The notes: generated by a model not told the origin, from the sequence alone. A stretch of 64,000 nt of DNA from Kluyvera cryocrescens NBRC 102467 (GCF_001571285.1 NZ_BCTM01000003.1:124001-188000), one strand, 5' to 3'; positions 18,480-28,410 are shown, counted from the first letter of the stretch. Numbers and translations: made by a program.

Positions 18480-19171
18480 TTCGGGCCTCCCGCACGGACG
18501 TCCACGTACTGTGGCGCCACGTCCTGGCTAAAGCGTCGTTGATAGCTTTGCAGTGGGGAACTGTCGCAGGCGGTGGCATTATCTTCGATAAACTTCACCT
18601 GTTCTTCTTCCCATACCGCATCCAGCGCCTGGCGGGTGTCATCGCGTGCTTCACCCGCCACCTGTTTAGTGACACTGTCACTTGATAATGAGGTGTTGGC
18701 CAGCGCCAGCAGGGTATCGAACAGCTGATACCACGGTGCTTCGCGCTGTTTTAATCGCCCGCCGAGCAGCGCCAGAATCGGCGCGACGTTCTGCAGGCCT
18801 TCGCGCGCCTGCGCCTCGGGCAGAATGCTGAGATATTCGAGATACAGCGGCAGATAATCAGGCAACTCGCGGCAATCCAGCTGCAAACCGACCTGCTCGT
18901 ACTGGGTCATCAGCTCGACCATGGCCTGGCCGCGATCGCGCGATTCGGCGTGCACGTGTTCAAACAGCAGCAGCGAGGTGGCGCGGCCGCGCTCGAAGAT
19001 TTCACACCATTCGGCCTGTTTATCGAGCAGCGCCACGCCCAGGTGTTGCTCGAGGAAAGGACGCAGCGCTGGCGTATCGCTGTCGATAAGAGAGAACAAC
19101 TCGTCTTTGTTCTCCCAACTGAGCTCATCGGGGTACTCCAGCAGTAGCCCGATGATTTTCAGGATCCGCAT
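18476..19171 (-). CDS. narW: Nitrate reductase Z assembly chaperone NarW
   Basis: 231 residues of the NarJ/TorD-type chaperone family. [30 protein letters not shown] and [15 protein letters not shown] are typical. It assists molybdenum cofactor insertion into NarZ and is not part of the mature enzyme. It overlaps narY by one base (TAATG) and narV by 4. Odd detail: the coding sequence for SSDSVTK contains the 15-base palindrome AGTGACAGTGTCACT (18668-18682), also present at two intergenic sites in this window. Confidence 0.92.
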   Translation of the reverse strand: MRILKIIGLLLEYPDELSWENKDELFSLIDSDTPALRPFLEQHLGVALLDKQAEWCEIFERGRATSLLLFEHVHAESRDRGQAMVELMTQYEQVGLQLDCRELPDYLPLYLEYLSILPEAQAREGLQNVAPILALLGGRLKQREAPWYQLFDTLLALANTSLSSDSVTKQVAGEARDDTRQALDAVWEEEQVKFIEDNATACDSSPLQSYQRRFSQDVAPQYVDVRAGGPK

Positions 19172-20697
19172 TAGTCTTTCTCCCCGATGTTGATGGCATC
19201 AATACGATGGCTGTTAAACAGGTTGAACTTGGTGTCCGACCCGTGGCAGCCGTCGCCGAAGGTGAAGCCACAGCCATTTTTTTCCGGGAAGGCGTCTTCC
19301 GCCATTTCGCGGTGGCTGGTGGGGATCACGAAGCGATCTTCGTAGTTGGCAATCGCCAGATAGCGGTACATCTCTTCGACCTGTTCAACGCTCAGGCCCA
19401 CTTCTTCAATCGCCCGGGTATCGGTCACGCCTTCAACCGTCTGCGAGCGTTTGTAGTGGCGCATCGCCATCATGCGTTTGAGCGCGCGCAGCACTGGACC
19501 GGTATCACCGGCGCTGAGCATGTTGGCCAGATACTGTACCGGGATACGCAGGCTTTCGACCGCCGGCAGAATGCTGTCGGATTTCGGCAGGCCGCCCGCA
19601 TCGGCAACGGATTGAATGGGTGACAATGGTGGGACGTACCAGACCATTGGCAACGTACGATATTCCGGGTGCAGCGGCAGGGCCAGCTTCCAGTCCATGG
19701 CCATTTTGTACACCGGCGAGCGCTGGGCAGCGTCGAGGGTGTTTTGCGTGATGCCCTGTTTCAGCGCTTCTTCAATCACCGCCGGATCGTGCGGATTGAG
19801 GAACACATCGCACTGACGCTCGTAGAGATCGGTTTCGCGTTCAGTGCTGGCGGCTTCTTCAATGCGGTCGGCATCGTACAGCAGCACCCCGAGGTAGCGG
19901 ATGCGGCCGACGCAGGTTTCTGAACAGACCGTAGGCTGGCCGGACTCAATGCGCGGGTAGCAGAAAATGCATTTTTCGGATTTCCCGCTCTTCCAGTTGA
20001 AGTAGATTTTTTTGTACGGACAGCCGCTGATGCACATCCGCCAGCCGCGGCATTTATCCTGATCGATCAGCACAATGCCATCTTCTTCACGCTTGTAGAT
20101 GGCGCCGCTCGGGCAGGTGGCGACACAGCTTGGGTTGAGGCAGTGTTCGCACAGGCGCGGCAGGTACATCATGAAGGTGTTTTCGAACTGACCGTACATC
20201 TCTTTTTGCATGGCGTTGAAGTTCTGGTCATGGGCGCGTTTCTCAAACTCGCCGCCGAGCAGTTCTTCCCAGTTTGGGCCCCATTCGATTTTGTTCATCC
20301 GCTGCCCGCTAATCAGTGAGCGCGGGCGGGCGGTTGGCAGGTTTTTGCCTTCCGGCGCGTTGTGCAAATATTGATAGTCGTAGGTAAACGGTTCGTAGTA
20401 GTCGTCGATACCGGGGATCAGCGGGTTGGCGAAGATTTTAGCCAACACGTTAACGCGGCCGCCCATGCGCGGGGTCAGCTTACCGGTAATGCCGCGCACC
20501 CAGCCGCCTTGCCATTTTTCCTGATTTTCCCAGTCTTTTGGAAAACCGATGCCGGGCTTGGTTTCGACGTTGTTAAACCAGGCGTACTCCATTCCTTCAC
20601 GGCTGCTCCAGACGTTTTTGCAGGTCACGGAGCAGGTGTGGCAGCCGATGCATTTATCGAGGTTTAAAACCATTCCAACCTGTGAGCGTATCTTCAT
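19171..20697 (-). CDS. narY: Nitrate reductase Z beta subunit NarY
   Basis: 508 residues, an iron-sulphur electron-transfer subunit. Four cluster-binding groups are visible: CIGCHTCSVTCKNVW near residue 16, CEHCLNPSCVATCPSGAIYKR, CRGWRMCISGCPYKK (the tryptophan marks the [3Fe-4S] cluster) and CIFCYPRIESGQPTVCSETC. The C-terminal segment FGDGCHGSD is typical of NarH/NarY. It carries electrons from haems in NarV to NarZ on the cytoplasmic face. The start overlaps the narZ stop by 4 bases. Confidence 0.94.
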   Translation of the reverse strand: MKIRSQVGMVLNLDKCIGCHTCSVTCKNVWSSREGMEYAWFNNVETKPGIGFPKDWENQEKWQGGWVRGITGKLTPRMGGRVNVLAKIFANPLIPGIDDYYEPFTYDYQYLHNAPEGKNLPTARPRSLISGQRMNKIEWGPNWEELLGGEFEKRAHDQNFNAMQKEMYGQFENTFMMYLPRLCEHCLNPSCVATCPSGAIYKREEDGIVLIDQDKCRGWRMCISGCPYKKIYFNWKSGKSEKCIFCYPRIESGQPTVCSETCVGRIRYLGVLLYDADRIEEAASTERETDLYERQCDVFLNPHDPAVIEEALKQGITQNTLDAAQRSPVYKMAMDWKLALPLHPEYRTLPMVWYVPPLSPIQSVADAGGLPKSDSILPAVESLRIPVQYLANMLSAGDTGPVLRALKRMMAMRHYKRSQTVEGVTDTRAIEEVGLSVEQVEEMYRYLAIANYEDRFVIPTSHREMAEDAFPEKNGCGFTFGDGCHGSDTKFNLFNSHRIDAINIGEKD

Positions 20698-23600
20698 TTT
20701 GACGCCTCCTGAACCTGATCATTGCCTTCATCATCCAGCCAATTAATGTTTTTCATTTTGCGAATCATAATGAACTCATCACGGTTCGAGCCGACCGTTC
20801 CGTAGTAGTTGAAGCTGTAAGCCAATTGCGCGTACCCGCCGATCATGTGGGTGGGTTTCGGGCAAATACGGGTGACCGAGTTGTGGATCCCGCCGCGGCG
20901 TCCGGTGATTTCTGAGCCTGGAATATTCATAATGCGTTCCTGGGCGTGGTACATCATGGTCATTCCCGGCGGTACACGCTGGCTGACCACCGCACGGGCG
21001 GTGAGCGCACCGTTGGCGTTGAACGCTTCAATCCAGTCGTTATCGGCAATCCCTAGCTCTTTGGCATCGGTCTCACTGAGCCAAACAATAGGGCCACCGC
21101 GCGACAGCGTGAGCATCAGCAGGTTTTCGCTGTAGGTGGAGTGAATGCCCCATTTCTGGTGCGGCGTCAGGAAGTTGAGCGCTTTTTCCGGGAAACCGTT
21201 GGGTGGGATCGCGTTCATATGGCTGACGCTGCGGGTGTCAATCGGCGGGCGATAGGCCACCAGGCTTTCGCCAAAGTCGCGCATCCACGGATGATCCTGA
21301 TACAGCGACTGCCGTCCTGAAACGGTGCGCCACGGGATCAGCTCGTGTACGTTGGTATAACCGGCGTTATAGGAGACGTGCTCATCTTCCAGACCCGACC
21401 AGGTGGGGCTGGAGATAATTTTGCGCGGCTGCGCCTGAATATCGCGGAAGCGTATTTTCTCGTCTTCTTTATTGGTCGCCAGATGTTTGTGGTCGAGCCC
21501 GGTAAATTCCCCCAACGCTTCCCAGGCTCTTACCGCCACCTGGCCGTTGGTTTCTGGCGCAAGGGCGAGGATCACTTCTGAGGCGTCAATCGCAGTCTCA
21601 ATACATGGGCGGCCTTTCGCTGGGCCATCAAGCTTGACGTAGTTGAGCTTGCCGAGGAAATCGACTTCGGTGTGGGTTTTCCACGCAATCCCTTTACCGC
21701 CGTTGCCGAGCTTATCCATCAGCGGCCCGAGGGAGGTAAAGCGCTCGTAGGTGGCTGGATAGTCGCGCTCCACGGCGATAATGTTCGGCGCGGTTTTACC
21801 CGGAATCAGATCACACTCGCCTTTACGCCAGTCCTGAATGGCGAACGGCTGCGCCAGCTCCGCCGGGGAGTCGTGCTGCAGCGGCTGTAGCACCACGTCG
21901 GTTTCAGTCCCCAAATGGCCCTGGCAGATTTCTGAGAACGATTTGGCGATCCCTTTGTAGATTTCCCAGTCGCTTTTCGACTCCCATGCGGGGTCTACCG
22001 CCGCAGAGAGCGGGTGGATAAACGGGTGCATGTCCGAAGTGTTCATATCGTCTTTTTCATACCAGGTGGCGGTTGGTAGGACGATATCGGAGAACAGACA
22101 GGTGCTGGACATACGGAAATCTAGCGTCACCAGCAGATCGAGCTTGCCTTCCAGCGCTGCGGTCTGCCATTCCACTTCCTCCGGCTTAACGTCATCCGTC
22201 GAGCCCAGGTCTTCCCCCTGAATTCCGCTGTCGGCGCCCAGCAAATACTTCAGCATGTATTCATGGCCCTTGCCGGAGGAACCCAGCAGGTTAGAGCGCC
22301 AGATAAACATGTTACGCGGGTGGTTTTTGCCGTTGTCAGGCTGTTCGCAGGCCATGCGGATGTCGCCGGATTTCAGTGCCTGTACGGTGTATTCCTGCGG
22401 AGTCATCCCCAACTCTTCGGCTTTGGCCTTCACCGTCAGCGGGTTAACGTTCAACTGCGGCGCGGACGGTAGCCAGCCCATACGCTCGGCGCGGACGTTA
22501 AAATCAATCAGATGACCGGTATATTTATCCTGATTGGCCAACGGTGAGAGCAATTCCTGGGCGGTCAGTTTTTCGTAGCGCCACTGGCTGGCGTGGTTGT
22601 AGAAGTAGGAGGTGCTGTTCATCTGGCGCGGCGGACGGTTCCAGTCCAACGCGAAGGCTAGCGGCAGCCAGCCGGTTTGCGGACGCAGCTTTTCCTGACC
22701 GACATAGTGCGCCCAGCCGCCGCCGCTTTGGCCGACGCAGCCGCAGAACACCAGCATGTTGATCATGCCGCGGTAGTTCATATCCATGTGGTACCAGTGG
22801 TTGACCCCGGCACCGAGGATAATCATCGAGCGACCGTGCGTTTTGTGCGCGGTATCGGCGAACTCCAGCGCGATTTTCTCAATGTTATGCCGCGAAACGC
22901 CGGTAATCTGCTCGGCCCAGGCGGGCGTATAGGCTTTGACCTCGTCAAATCCTTTTGCCGCCAGTTCATCATCCAGGCCGCGATCGAGGCCATAGTTTGC
23001 CAGCACCAGATCGTAGACGCTCACCACCAGACGGCTGCTGCCGTCGGCAAAGGTCAGCTGTTTTGCCGGCAGTTGGCGTACCAGAATCGGATCCTGTTTC
23101 ACGCTTCTGAAGTGCGGGTTTTCGTTACCGCCAAAGTAAGGGAACGCGACGCCAACCACGGTATCGCGATTATCGATCAGCGAAAGGGTGAGTTCAGCTT
23201 CTTTGCCCCCGGCCAGCGTTTGCAGGTTCCATTTGCCTTTTTCGCCCCAGCGGAAACCAATCGAACCATTCGGCGCGACCAGTTCGCCGTTGCTGTCATA
23301 GGCCACGGTTTTCCACTCTGGATTGTTGCTTTCACCCAGCCCATCGACCAGATCGGAGGCGCGCAGCATGCGGCCCGCGGTATACGAACCGTCATCGCGG
23401 CCGTCGAGCATAACCAACATGGGCATGTCGGTATAGCGGCGGCAGTAGTTGATAAAATAATCGCTCGGATTATCGAGGTGGAAAGCCTTTAAAATCACAT
23501 GCCCCATGGCCATCGCCAGCGCGCTGTCGGTACCTTGTTTCGGCGCCAGCCACTGGTCGCTGAGCTTGGCAACTTCGGAGAAGTCAGGGGTGATAGCGAC

Positions 23601-24434
23601 GGTTTTGGTGCCCTTATACCGGACTTCGGTGAAGAAGTGGGCGTCCGGGGTACGGGTCTGCGGTACGTTAGACCCCCAGGCGATGATATAGCTGGAGTTG
23701 TACCAGTCGGCAGATTCCGGCACATCGGTCTGCTCGCCCCAGGTCATCGGCGATGCTGGCGGCAGATCGCAATACCAGTCATAGAAACTCAGGCAGGTGC
23801 CGCCAATCAGCGACAGATAACGAGTCCCGGCGGCATAAGAGACCATCGACATCGCCGGAATCGGTGAGAAGCCCGCCACGCGATCGGGGCCATAGTTTTT
23901 GATGGTCCAAACGTTCGCCGCGGCAATCAGTTGGTTTAGCTCCTTCCATGAGGAGCGAACAAAGCCACCTTTGCCGCGCGCCTCTTTGTAGCTGCGGGTC
24001 TTTTCCGGGCTTTGCATAATGCTATCCCAGGCCACAACCGGATCCGGGTTTTGCGCCAGCGCTTCACGCCACAGCTCAATCAGCTTTCTGCGCGCCAGCG
24101 GGTACTTCAAACGGTTCGCACTATACAGATACCAGGAGTAGCTGGCGCCGCGAGGGCAACCGCGCGGTTCATGGTTGGGCAGGTCGGGGCGGGTGCGAGG
24201 GTAGTCGGTTTGTTGCGTTTCCCAGGTGACAAGACCATTCTTGACGTAAATCTTCCAACTGCATGAGCCTGTACAGTTCACACCATGCGTGGAGCGGACG
24301 ATTTTGTCGAACTGCCAGCGCTGACGGTAGCTATTTTCCCAATCACGGTTGTTGTCATAGACCTGTCCGTGACCGTTGGCAAAGGTCTCGCCTTTCTGCT
24401 TAAAGTAGCGAAAGCGATCCAGTAGTTTGCTCAT
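20694..24434 (-). CDS. narZ: Nitrate reductase Z catalytic alpha subunit NarZ
   Basis: 1246 residues, the length of E. coli NarZ. The N-terminal region has HGVNCTGSCSWKIYV, the unusual His/Cys [4Fe-4S] (FS0) ligand set. YNSSYIIAWGSNVPQTRTPDAHF contains the aspartate region that coordinates Mo-bis-MGD, and the C-terminus has the HSTYSENLLML and SRGGPIVWLSETDA cofactor-binding segments. It reduces nitrate to nitrite in the cytoplasm with electrons from NarY. The E. coli isoenzyme is RpoS-linked and stress-expressed rather than strongly nitrate-induced; the same is inferred here. Confidence 0.95.
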   Translation of the reverse strand: MSKLLDRFRYFKQKGETFANGHGQVYDNNRDWENSYRQRWQFDKIVRSTHGVNCTGSCSWKIYVKNGLVTWETQQTDYPRTRPDLPNHEPRGCPRGASYSWYLYSANRLKYPLARRKLIELWREALAQNPDPVVAWDSIMQSPEKTRSYKEARGKGGFVRSSWKELNQLIAAANVWTIKNYGPDRVAGFSPIPAMSMVSYAAGTRYLSLIGGTCLSFYDWYCDLPPASPMTWGEQTDVPESADWYNSSYIIAWGSNVPQTRTPDAHFFTEVRYKGTKTVAITPDFSEVAKLSDQWLAPKQGTDSALAMAMGHVILKAFHLDNPSDYFINYCRRYTDMPMLVMLDGRDDGSYTAGRMLRASDLVDGLGESNNPEWKTVAYDSNGELVAPNGSIGFRWGEKGKWNLQTLAGGKEAELTLSLIDNRDTVVGVAFPYFGGNENPHFRSVKQDPILVRQLPAKQLTFADGSSRLVVSVYDLVLANYGLDRGLDDELAAKGFDEVKAYTPAWAEQITGVSRHNIEKIALEFADTAHKTHGRSMIILGAGVNHWYHMDMNYRGMINMLVFCGCVGQSGGGWAHYVGQEKLRPQTGWLPLAFALDWNRPPRQMNSTSYFYNHASQWRYEKLTAQELLSPLANQDKYTGHLIDFNVRAERMGWLPSAPQLNVNPLTVKAKAEELGMTPQEYTVQALKSGDIRMACEQPDNGKNHPRNMFIWRSNLLGSSGKGHEYMLKYLLGADSGIQGEDLGSTDDVKPEEVEWQTAALEGKLDLLVTLDFRMSSTCLFSDIVLPTATWYEKDDMNTSDMHPFIHPLSAAVDPAWESKSDWEIYKGIAKSFSEICQGHLGTETDVVLQPLQHDSPAELAQPFAIQDWRKGECDLIPGKTAPNIIAVERDYPATYERFTSLGPLMDKLGNGGKGIAWKTHTEVDFLGKLNYVKLDGPAKGRPCIETAIDASEVILALAPETNGQVAVRAWEALGEFTGLDHKHLATNKEDEKIRFRDIQAQPRKIISSPTWSGLEDEHVSYNAGYTNVHELIPWRTVSGRQSLYQDHPWMRDFGESLVAYRPPIDTRSVSHMNAIPPNGFPEKALNFLTPHQKWGIHSTYSENLLMLTLSRGGPIVWLSETDAKELGIADNDWIEAFNANGALTARAVVSQRVPPGMTMMYHAQERIMNIPGSEITGRRGGIHNSVTRICPKPTHMIGGYAQLAYSFNYYGTVGSNRDEFIMIRKMKNINWLDDEGNDQVQEASK

Positions 24435-24512
24435 GACATTTTCTCCTGACGGAAGACAAAGTCTCCGTGGTTACACTGCTCACATTTATCCGCCATCGTT
24501 GACGTTGCAGAT

Positions 24513-24552
24513 GCATCACCCGCAGCAGACGGATGTCCGTGGCGGGTGATGC
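24513..24552. repeat. Long imperfect hairpin between narU and narZ
   Basis: Outer arms GCATCACCCGC (24513-24523) and GCGGGTGATGC (24542-24552) enclose an inner ACGGA/TCCGT stem, making one extended stem-loop. It lies in the 168-base narU-narZ gap. It could be a REP-like unit or an mRNA processing/attenuation point that sets narU and narZ levels apart. Confidence 0.6.
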
Positions 24553-24602
24553 GTGGTGTTGCTGACGTTGTGCAACTCGCACGACTTAAGGAATCGTTCT
24601 AT

Positions 24603-25988
24603 TTATTTGGTTGTCGGTTTACGGCGGCCGTAGACCAGCCAGGTCACCAGCACGCAGACGACGTAGAAGACAAAGAACACTTTCATCGCACCAACCGGCG
24701 AACCGGTCATGGCCAGGGAGGTGCCAAAGGCTTTAGGAATGAAGAAGCCGCCGATAGCGCCGATGGCGGAGATAAAGCCCAGCGCCGCGGCGGTGTCGGT
24801 GACCGCTTCGTGCTGTGCCTCTTCATCGCTGCCGCCGCGTTTTTTCACGCTGTCGATGGTGATTTGACGGAAGATCACCGCAATCATCTGGAAGGTTGAG
24901 CCGCTGCCCAGCCCGGCGGTGAGGAACAATCCCATAAACACCACGTAGAAGGCGAGGAAACTACCGGATCCGCTGCCTGGTAAGGTCAGGAACAGCAGGC
25001 CGGAAAACAGCGCCATCAAGATGAAGTTCACCAGCGTGACCTTTACGCCGCCCAGACGATCGGAAATGACCCCGCCAAACGAGCGGGCCAGGGCGCCAAT
25101 AAACGGTCCGAAGAAAGCCAGCTTCAGGATGTTGACGTCCGGGAACTGGGTTTTTGCCAGCATGGCGAAACCGGCAGAAAAACCGATAAACGAACCAAAT
25201 GTCGCAAGATAGAGCAGGCTCAGTAACCACATGTGCGGGCGCTTCAATACCGGCAGTTGATCGCGCACCGACGCTTTCGAGCTGGCAATGTCGTTCATAC
25301 CAAACCAGGCAGCGAGCGTCGCGATAATTAACAGCGGTACCCAGATGATGGCAGCATTGCTGAGCGTTAGCGTCGAGCCATCTTCCTGAGCGACGCCATG
25401 GAAGCCGATAAAGGTGAACATCGGCAGGAAAATAACCGCCGGGGCCACCATCTGCATCACGCTGACGCCAAGGTTGCCCAGACCACCGTTAACACCTAAG
25501 GCGCTGCCTTGTTTCGCTTTCGGGAAGAAGAAGCTGATATTGCCCATGCTGGAGGCAAAGTTCGCGCCGGCAAATCCGCACAGCAGTGCGATGGTGATAA
25601 ATACCCAGTATGGAGTAGCGGTGTTTTGAATGGCCAACCCCAGCCAGGCACATGGAATGACAAGGATAATCGTACTGATAACCGTCCAGCGGCGGCCGCC
25701 CAAAATAGGCACCATAAAGGAGTAGGGCACGCGTAATATTGCGCCGGAAAGAGAGGGCAATGCGGTTAATAAAAAGAGCTGGTCGGTAGTGAAATTAAAT
25801 CCCACTTTGTTGAGATTAACTGCTACGGCACTAAATAACATCCAAACGCAAAACGCGAGTAATAAGCAGGCAACAGAAATCCACAGGTTTCTCCTTGCAA
25901 TTGATTTTCCTTTATTTTCCCAGAACGCCGAATTTTCAGGTTTCCAGTCTTTTAGAAGATAATGATTCTCTTTCTCATTATTTGCCAT
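24603..25988 (-). CDS. narU: Nitrate/nitrite transporter NarU
   Basis: 461 residues from ATG 25988, chosen for the GAGGG four bases upstream and the match MANNEKENHYLLKDWKPEN to E. coli NarU. It is a 12-helix major facilitator with the two nitrate-signature glycine-rich helices GFAGANFASSMGNISFFFP and LGSGSTFQMIAVIFRQ. Closer in pattern to NarU than NarK (DWKPEN start, YGRRK end). It moves nitrate and nitrite across the inner membrane and probably supplies NarZ, whose gene follows 168 bases downstream. Confidence 0.93.
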   Translation of the reverse strand: MANNEKENHYLLKDWKPENSAFWENKGKSIARRNLWISVACLLLAFCVWMLFSAVAVNLNKVGFNFTTDQLFLLTALPSLSGAILRVPYSFMVPILGGRRWTVISTIILVIPCAWLGLAIQNTATPYWVFITIALLCGFAGANFASSMGNISFFFPKAKQGSALGVNGGLGNLGVSVMQMVAPAVIFLPMFTFIGFHGVAQEDGSTLTLSNAAIIWVPLLIIATLAAWFGMNDIASSKASVRDQLPVLKRPHMWLLSLLYLATFGSFIGFSAGFAMLAKTQFPDVNILKLAFFGPFIGALARSFGGVISDRLGGVKVTLVNFILMALFSGLLFLTLPGSGSGSFLAFYVVFMGLFLTAGLGSGSTFQMIAVIFRQITIDSVKKRGGSDEEAQHEAVTDTAAALGFISAIGAIGGFFIPKAFGTSLAMTGSPVGAMKVFFVFYVVCVLVTWLVYGRRKPTTK

Positions 25989-26098
25989 AATACCCTCGAG
26001 AGCAGCGTCATAAAAAAGAAACAAAGGAAAAACAGCGAAGTAGGTGGAGGGGGATTATTATCGCCAGGCCGTTTTATCTCTTTATCGTTGAAGAATAG

Positions 26099-26129
26099 AT
26101 AAAAAAAGCGCGTTGTAAGAAAACGCGCT
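26099..26129 (-). terminator. Intrinsic terminator after smvR
   Basis: On the minus strand AGCGCGTT (26129-26122) pairs with AACGCGCT (26114-26107), followed by a run of T residues. It separates smvR transcription from narU. Confidence 0.85.
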
Positions 26130-26165
26130 GTGAATAAAACGTTGTTAATTGTTACTAAATGTAAA

Positions 26166-26747
26166 TTAAGAGGGATTAAGTTCTAGCGTAATATAATGTT
26201 GTATATAGCGAGTGAAGGTTTCATCATTAATTTCGTTCATCCCTAGCGCGTATATTCCATCTAAGCCACAAACCAATGCAATTAATCGCCAGGCGATATT
26301 TTCTGCGCTATCAATTGGCCGGAATTCATTGGCTTCGGTTCCCTGTAAAATGAGAGCAACGGTTTCTTTGTGCCACATATCCATCGTTAGCAGGTATGCG
26401 CCTTTCATGTCGTTATCGCTATCGGCTAACAGCTGTGCCTCGCGCCACAGACGGATGTAGGGTTCAAGCCGACCATCATCGCTGCCGACCATGGCAAATA
26501 ACCGCTCGTGCCAGCTCGCATCGTCTGGGACCAGCGGCATATCAAGCATTTCGCGAATCAGCCTTACGAAGGCCAGCGACTTAAGTTCGCCAATAGAGGT
26601 GAAGTGATGGTGTACCTGCCCGCTGGCGACACCGGCAATGGTGGCAATATGGCGAACGGTCATTGCCGTAAAGCCGCCATTTAGCGCCACCTGCATCGCC
26701 GCTTTAAGGATCACTTCCCGCCGTTCATCCCGAGTTAAATAGTTCAT
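26166..26747 (-). CDS. smvR: TetR-family repressor SmvR
   Basis: 193 residues. The N-terminal TetR helix-turn-helix is TVRHIATIAGVASGQVHHHFTS (residues 30-51), followed by a divergent all-helical ligand domain. It is divergent from the efflux gene smvA with a 120-base gap containing two inverted repeats. In Klebsiella and Salmonella the homologous SmvR represses smvA, and loss of SmvR raises tolerance to cationic biocides such as chlorhexidine and octenidine; that role is transferred from the family and the context. Confidence 0.9.
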   Translation of the reverse strand: MNYLTRDERREVILKAAMQVALNGGFTAMTVRHIATIAGVASGQVHHHFTSIGELKSLAFVRLIREMLDMPLVPDDASWHERLFAMVGSDDGRLEPYIRLWREAQLLADSDNDMKGAYLLTMDMWHKETVALILQGTEANEFRPIDSAENIAWRLIALVCGLDGIYALGMNEINDETFTRYIQHYITLELNPS

Positions 26748-26789
26748 TTTTCTTTGTTTAAGTGGGGTTTAACTGAGAATAACAAAAAA

Positions 26790-26805
26790 TTGGACATGCG
26801 TTCAA
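26790..26805. promoter_or_regulatory. Candidate SmvR operator 1
   Basis: Inverted repeat TTGGAC/GTTCAA with a 4-base centre (TTGGACATGCGTTCAA) in the smvR-smvA divergent promoter region. It shares the TGGAC half-site with the second repeat at 26828-26841. Confidence 0.5.
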
Positions 26806-26827
26806 TAATCCGGCAGGATCCTTTTCC

Positions 26828-26841
26828 TGGACAACTGTCCA
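26828..26841. promoter_or_regulatory. Candidate SmvR operator 2
   Basis: TGGACA and TGTCCA arms separated by AC form a perfect 6+2+6 repeat about 27 bases before the smvA start. Position and symmetry suit a TetR repressor blocking smvA transcription. Confidence 0.5.
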
Positions 26842-26867
26842 ACATAAATGAAATGAGGAAAGGAACT

Positions 26868-28358
26868 ATGTCACGCCAATGGTTAACGCTTATGGCAATT
26901 TTGATGGTCTATATCCCGGTGGCGATCGACGCGACGGTGCTGCATGTTGCCGCACCGACGCTAAGCGTCGCGTTGGGGACGAGCGGCAATGAGCTGCTGT
27001 GGATCATTGATATTTATTCATTAGTGATGGCCGGGATGGTACTGCCGATGGGGGCGCTCGGCGATAAAATCGGTTTTAAACGCCTGCTGCTGCTCGGTAG
27101 CGGGATCTTTGGCATCGCCTCGCTGGCGGCGGCTTTTTCACCCACCGCGCTGGCGCTGATTGTCTCCCGATCGCTGCTGGCTATCGGGGCGGCGATGATT
27201 GTACCGGCGACGCTTGCCGGGATCCGCAGTACGTTTGCCGAGGCGAAGCATCGTAATATGGCGCTGGGGCTATGGGCGGCGGTAGGTTCCGGCGGTGCCG
27301 CATTTGGCCCGCTGGTGGGCGGCCTGCTGCTTGAGCATTTCTACTGGGGCTCGGTATTCCTGATTAACGTGCCGATTGTGCTGGTGGTGATGCTTTGCAG
27401 CGCACGTCTGGTACCGCGCCAACCGGCGCGCCGCGAGCAGCCGCTGAATCTGACTCAGGCGCTGATGCTGATCGCCGCCATTCTGATGCTGGTGTATAGC
27501 GCCAAATCTGCACTCAAAGGGCAACTGGCAGTATGGATCACCGTATCGGTGGCGCTGGTGGGGATGCTCCTGTTGGTCACTTTTGTCCGCCAGCAGTTGG
27601 CGGCGAGCCGACCGATGATCGACATGCGCCTGTTTACTCATCGTATTATTCTCAGCGGGGTGGTGATGGCCATGACCGCGCTGGTGACGCTGGTGGGCTT
27701 TGAACTGCTGATGGCGCAAGAGCTGCAGTTTGTACATCAAAAAACGCCGTTTGAGGCGGGGATGTTTATGCTGCCGGTGATGGTGGCCAGCGGGTTCAGC
27801 GGCCCTATTGCTGGGATTTTGGTCTCACGGCTGGGCCTGCGTCAGGTGGCGACCGGCGGCATGTTGCTGAGCGCATTCAGTTTCCTGGGGCTGTCGGTGA
27901 CCGATTTCAGTACCCAGCAGTGGCAGGCGTGGGGGCTGATGGCACTGTTGGGCTTCAGTGCAGCAAGCGCGCTGTTGGCATCGACATCGGCAATCATGGC
28001 GGCGGCGCCGAAGGAGAAAGCGGCGGCGGCAGGGGCGATTGAAACCATGGCCTACGAACTGGGGGCCGGGCTTGGGATCGCGCTGTTTGGCCTGATTCTG
28101 ACCCGCAGCTACAGTGCGGCGATTGTCTTGCCGCAGGATCTGGATAGCGAATCCGCCACCCGCGCGGCATCGTCAATTGGCGAAGCCATGCAGTTAGCGC
28201 AGTCGCTGCCGGTTATTCCGGCACGAGCGTTGGTTGAAGCGGCGCAGACGGCGTTTATTAGCGCCCATAGCGTGGTGCTGGGTACTGCTGGCGTGCTGTT
28301 GCTGCTGTTGGCTGGAGGTATTTGGCGCGGGCTGGCGAAAGTGCCGGATCCGGTATAA
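26868..28358 (+). CDS. smvA: MFS multidrug/biocide efflux pump SmvA
   Basis: 496 residues from ATG 26868 with GAGGAAAGG upstream; an ATG 114 bases upstream in the same frame would cover the operator region and is rejected. It is a 14-helix DHA2-type drug:H+ antiporter. WLTLMAILMVYIPVAIDATVLHVAAPTL opens helix 1 (motif D1), GDKIGFKRLLLLG is motif A, and GSGGAAFGPLVGGLLLEHFYW is motif C. Salmonella SmvA exports methyl viologen, and Klebsiella SmvA exports chlorhexidine and octenidine. It is divergently controlled by SmvR. Confidence 0.92.
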   Translation: MSRQWLTLMAILMVYIPVAIDATVLHVAAPTLSVALGTSGNELLWIIDIYSLVMAGMVLPMGALGDKIGFKRLLLLGSGIFGIASLAAAFSPTALALIVSRSLLAIGAAMIVPATLAGIRSTFAEAKHRNMALGLWAAVGSGGAAFGPLVGGLLLEHFYWGSVFLINVPIVLVVMLCSARLVPRQPARREQPLNLTQALMLIAAILMLVYSAKSALKGQLAVWITVSVALVGMLLLVTFVRQQLAASRPMIDMRLFTHRIILSGVVMAMTALVTLVGFELLMAQELQFVHQKTPFEAGMFMLPVMVASGFSGPIAGILVSRLGLRQVATGGMLLSAFSFLGLSVTDFSTQQWQAWGLMALLGFSAASALLASTSAIMAAAPKEKAAAAGAIETMAYELGAGLGIALFGLILTRSYSAAIVLPQDLDSESATRAASSIGEAMQLAQSLPVIPARALVEAAQTAFISAHSVVLGTAGVLLLLLAGGIWRGLAKVPDPV

Positions 28359-28410
28359 GTCGGATATTGCCTAACACGGCGAGTTTACGATTGAGATACC
28401 CGGGGTGACA

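Noticed and set aside
22677-23492. 271-codon open frame opposite narZ
   Set aside because: Antisense shadow of a strongly conserved gene; no domain resemblance.
17799-24434. Identification as the primary narGHJI operon
   Set aside because: The adjacent transporter matches NarU, alpha is 1246 residues, and the neighbours (nhoA, yddG, fdnGHI) are those of narZYWV; narXL is not adjacent.
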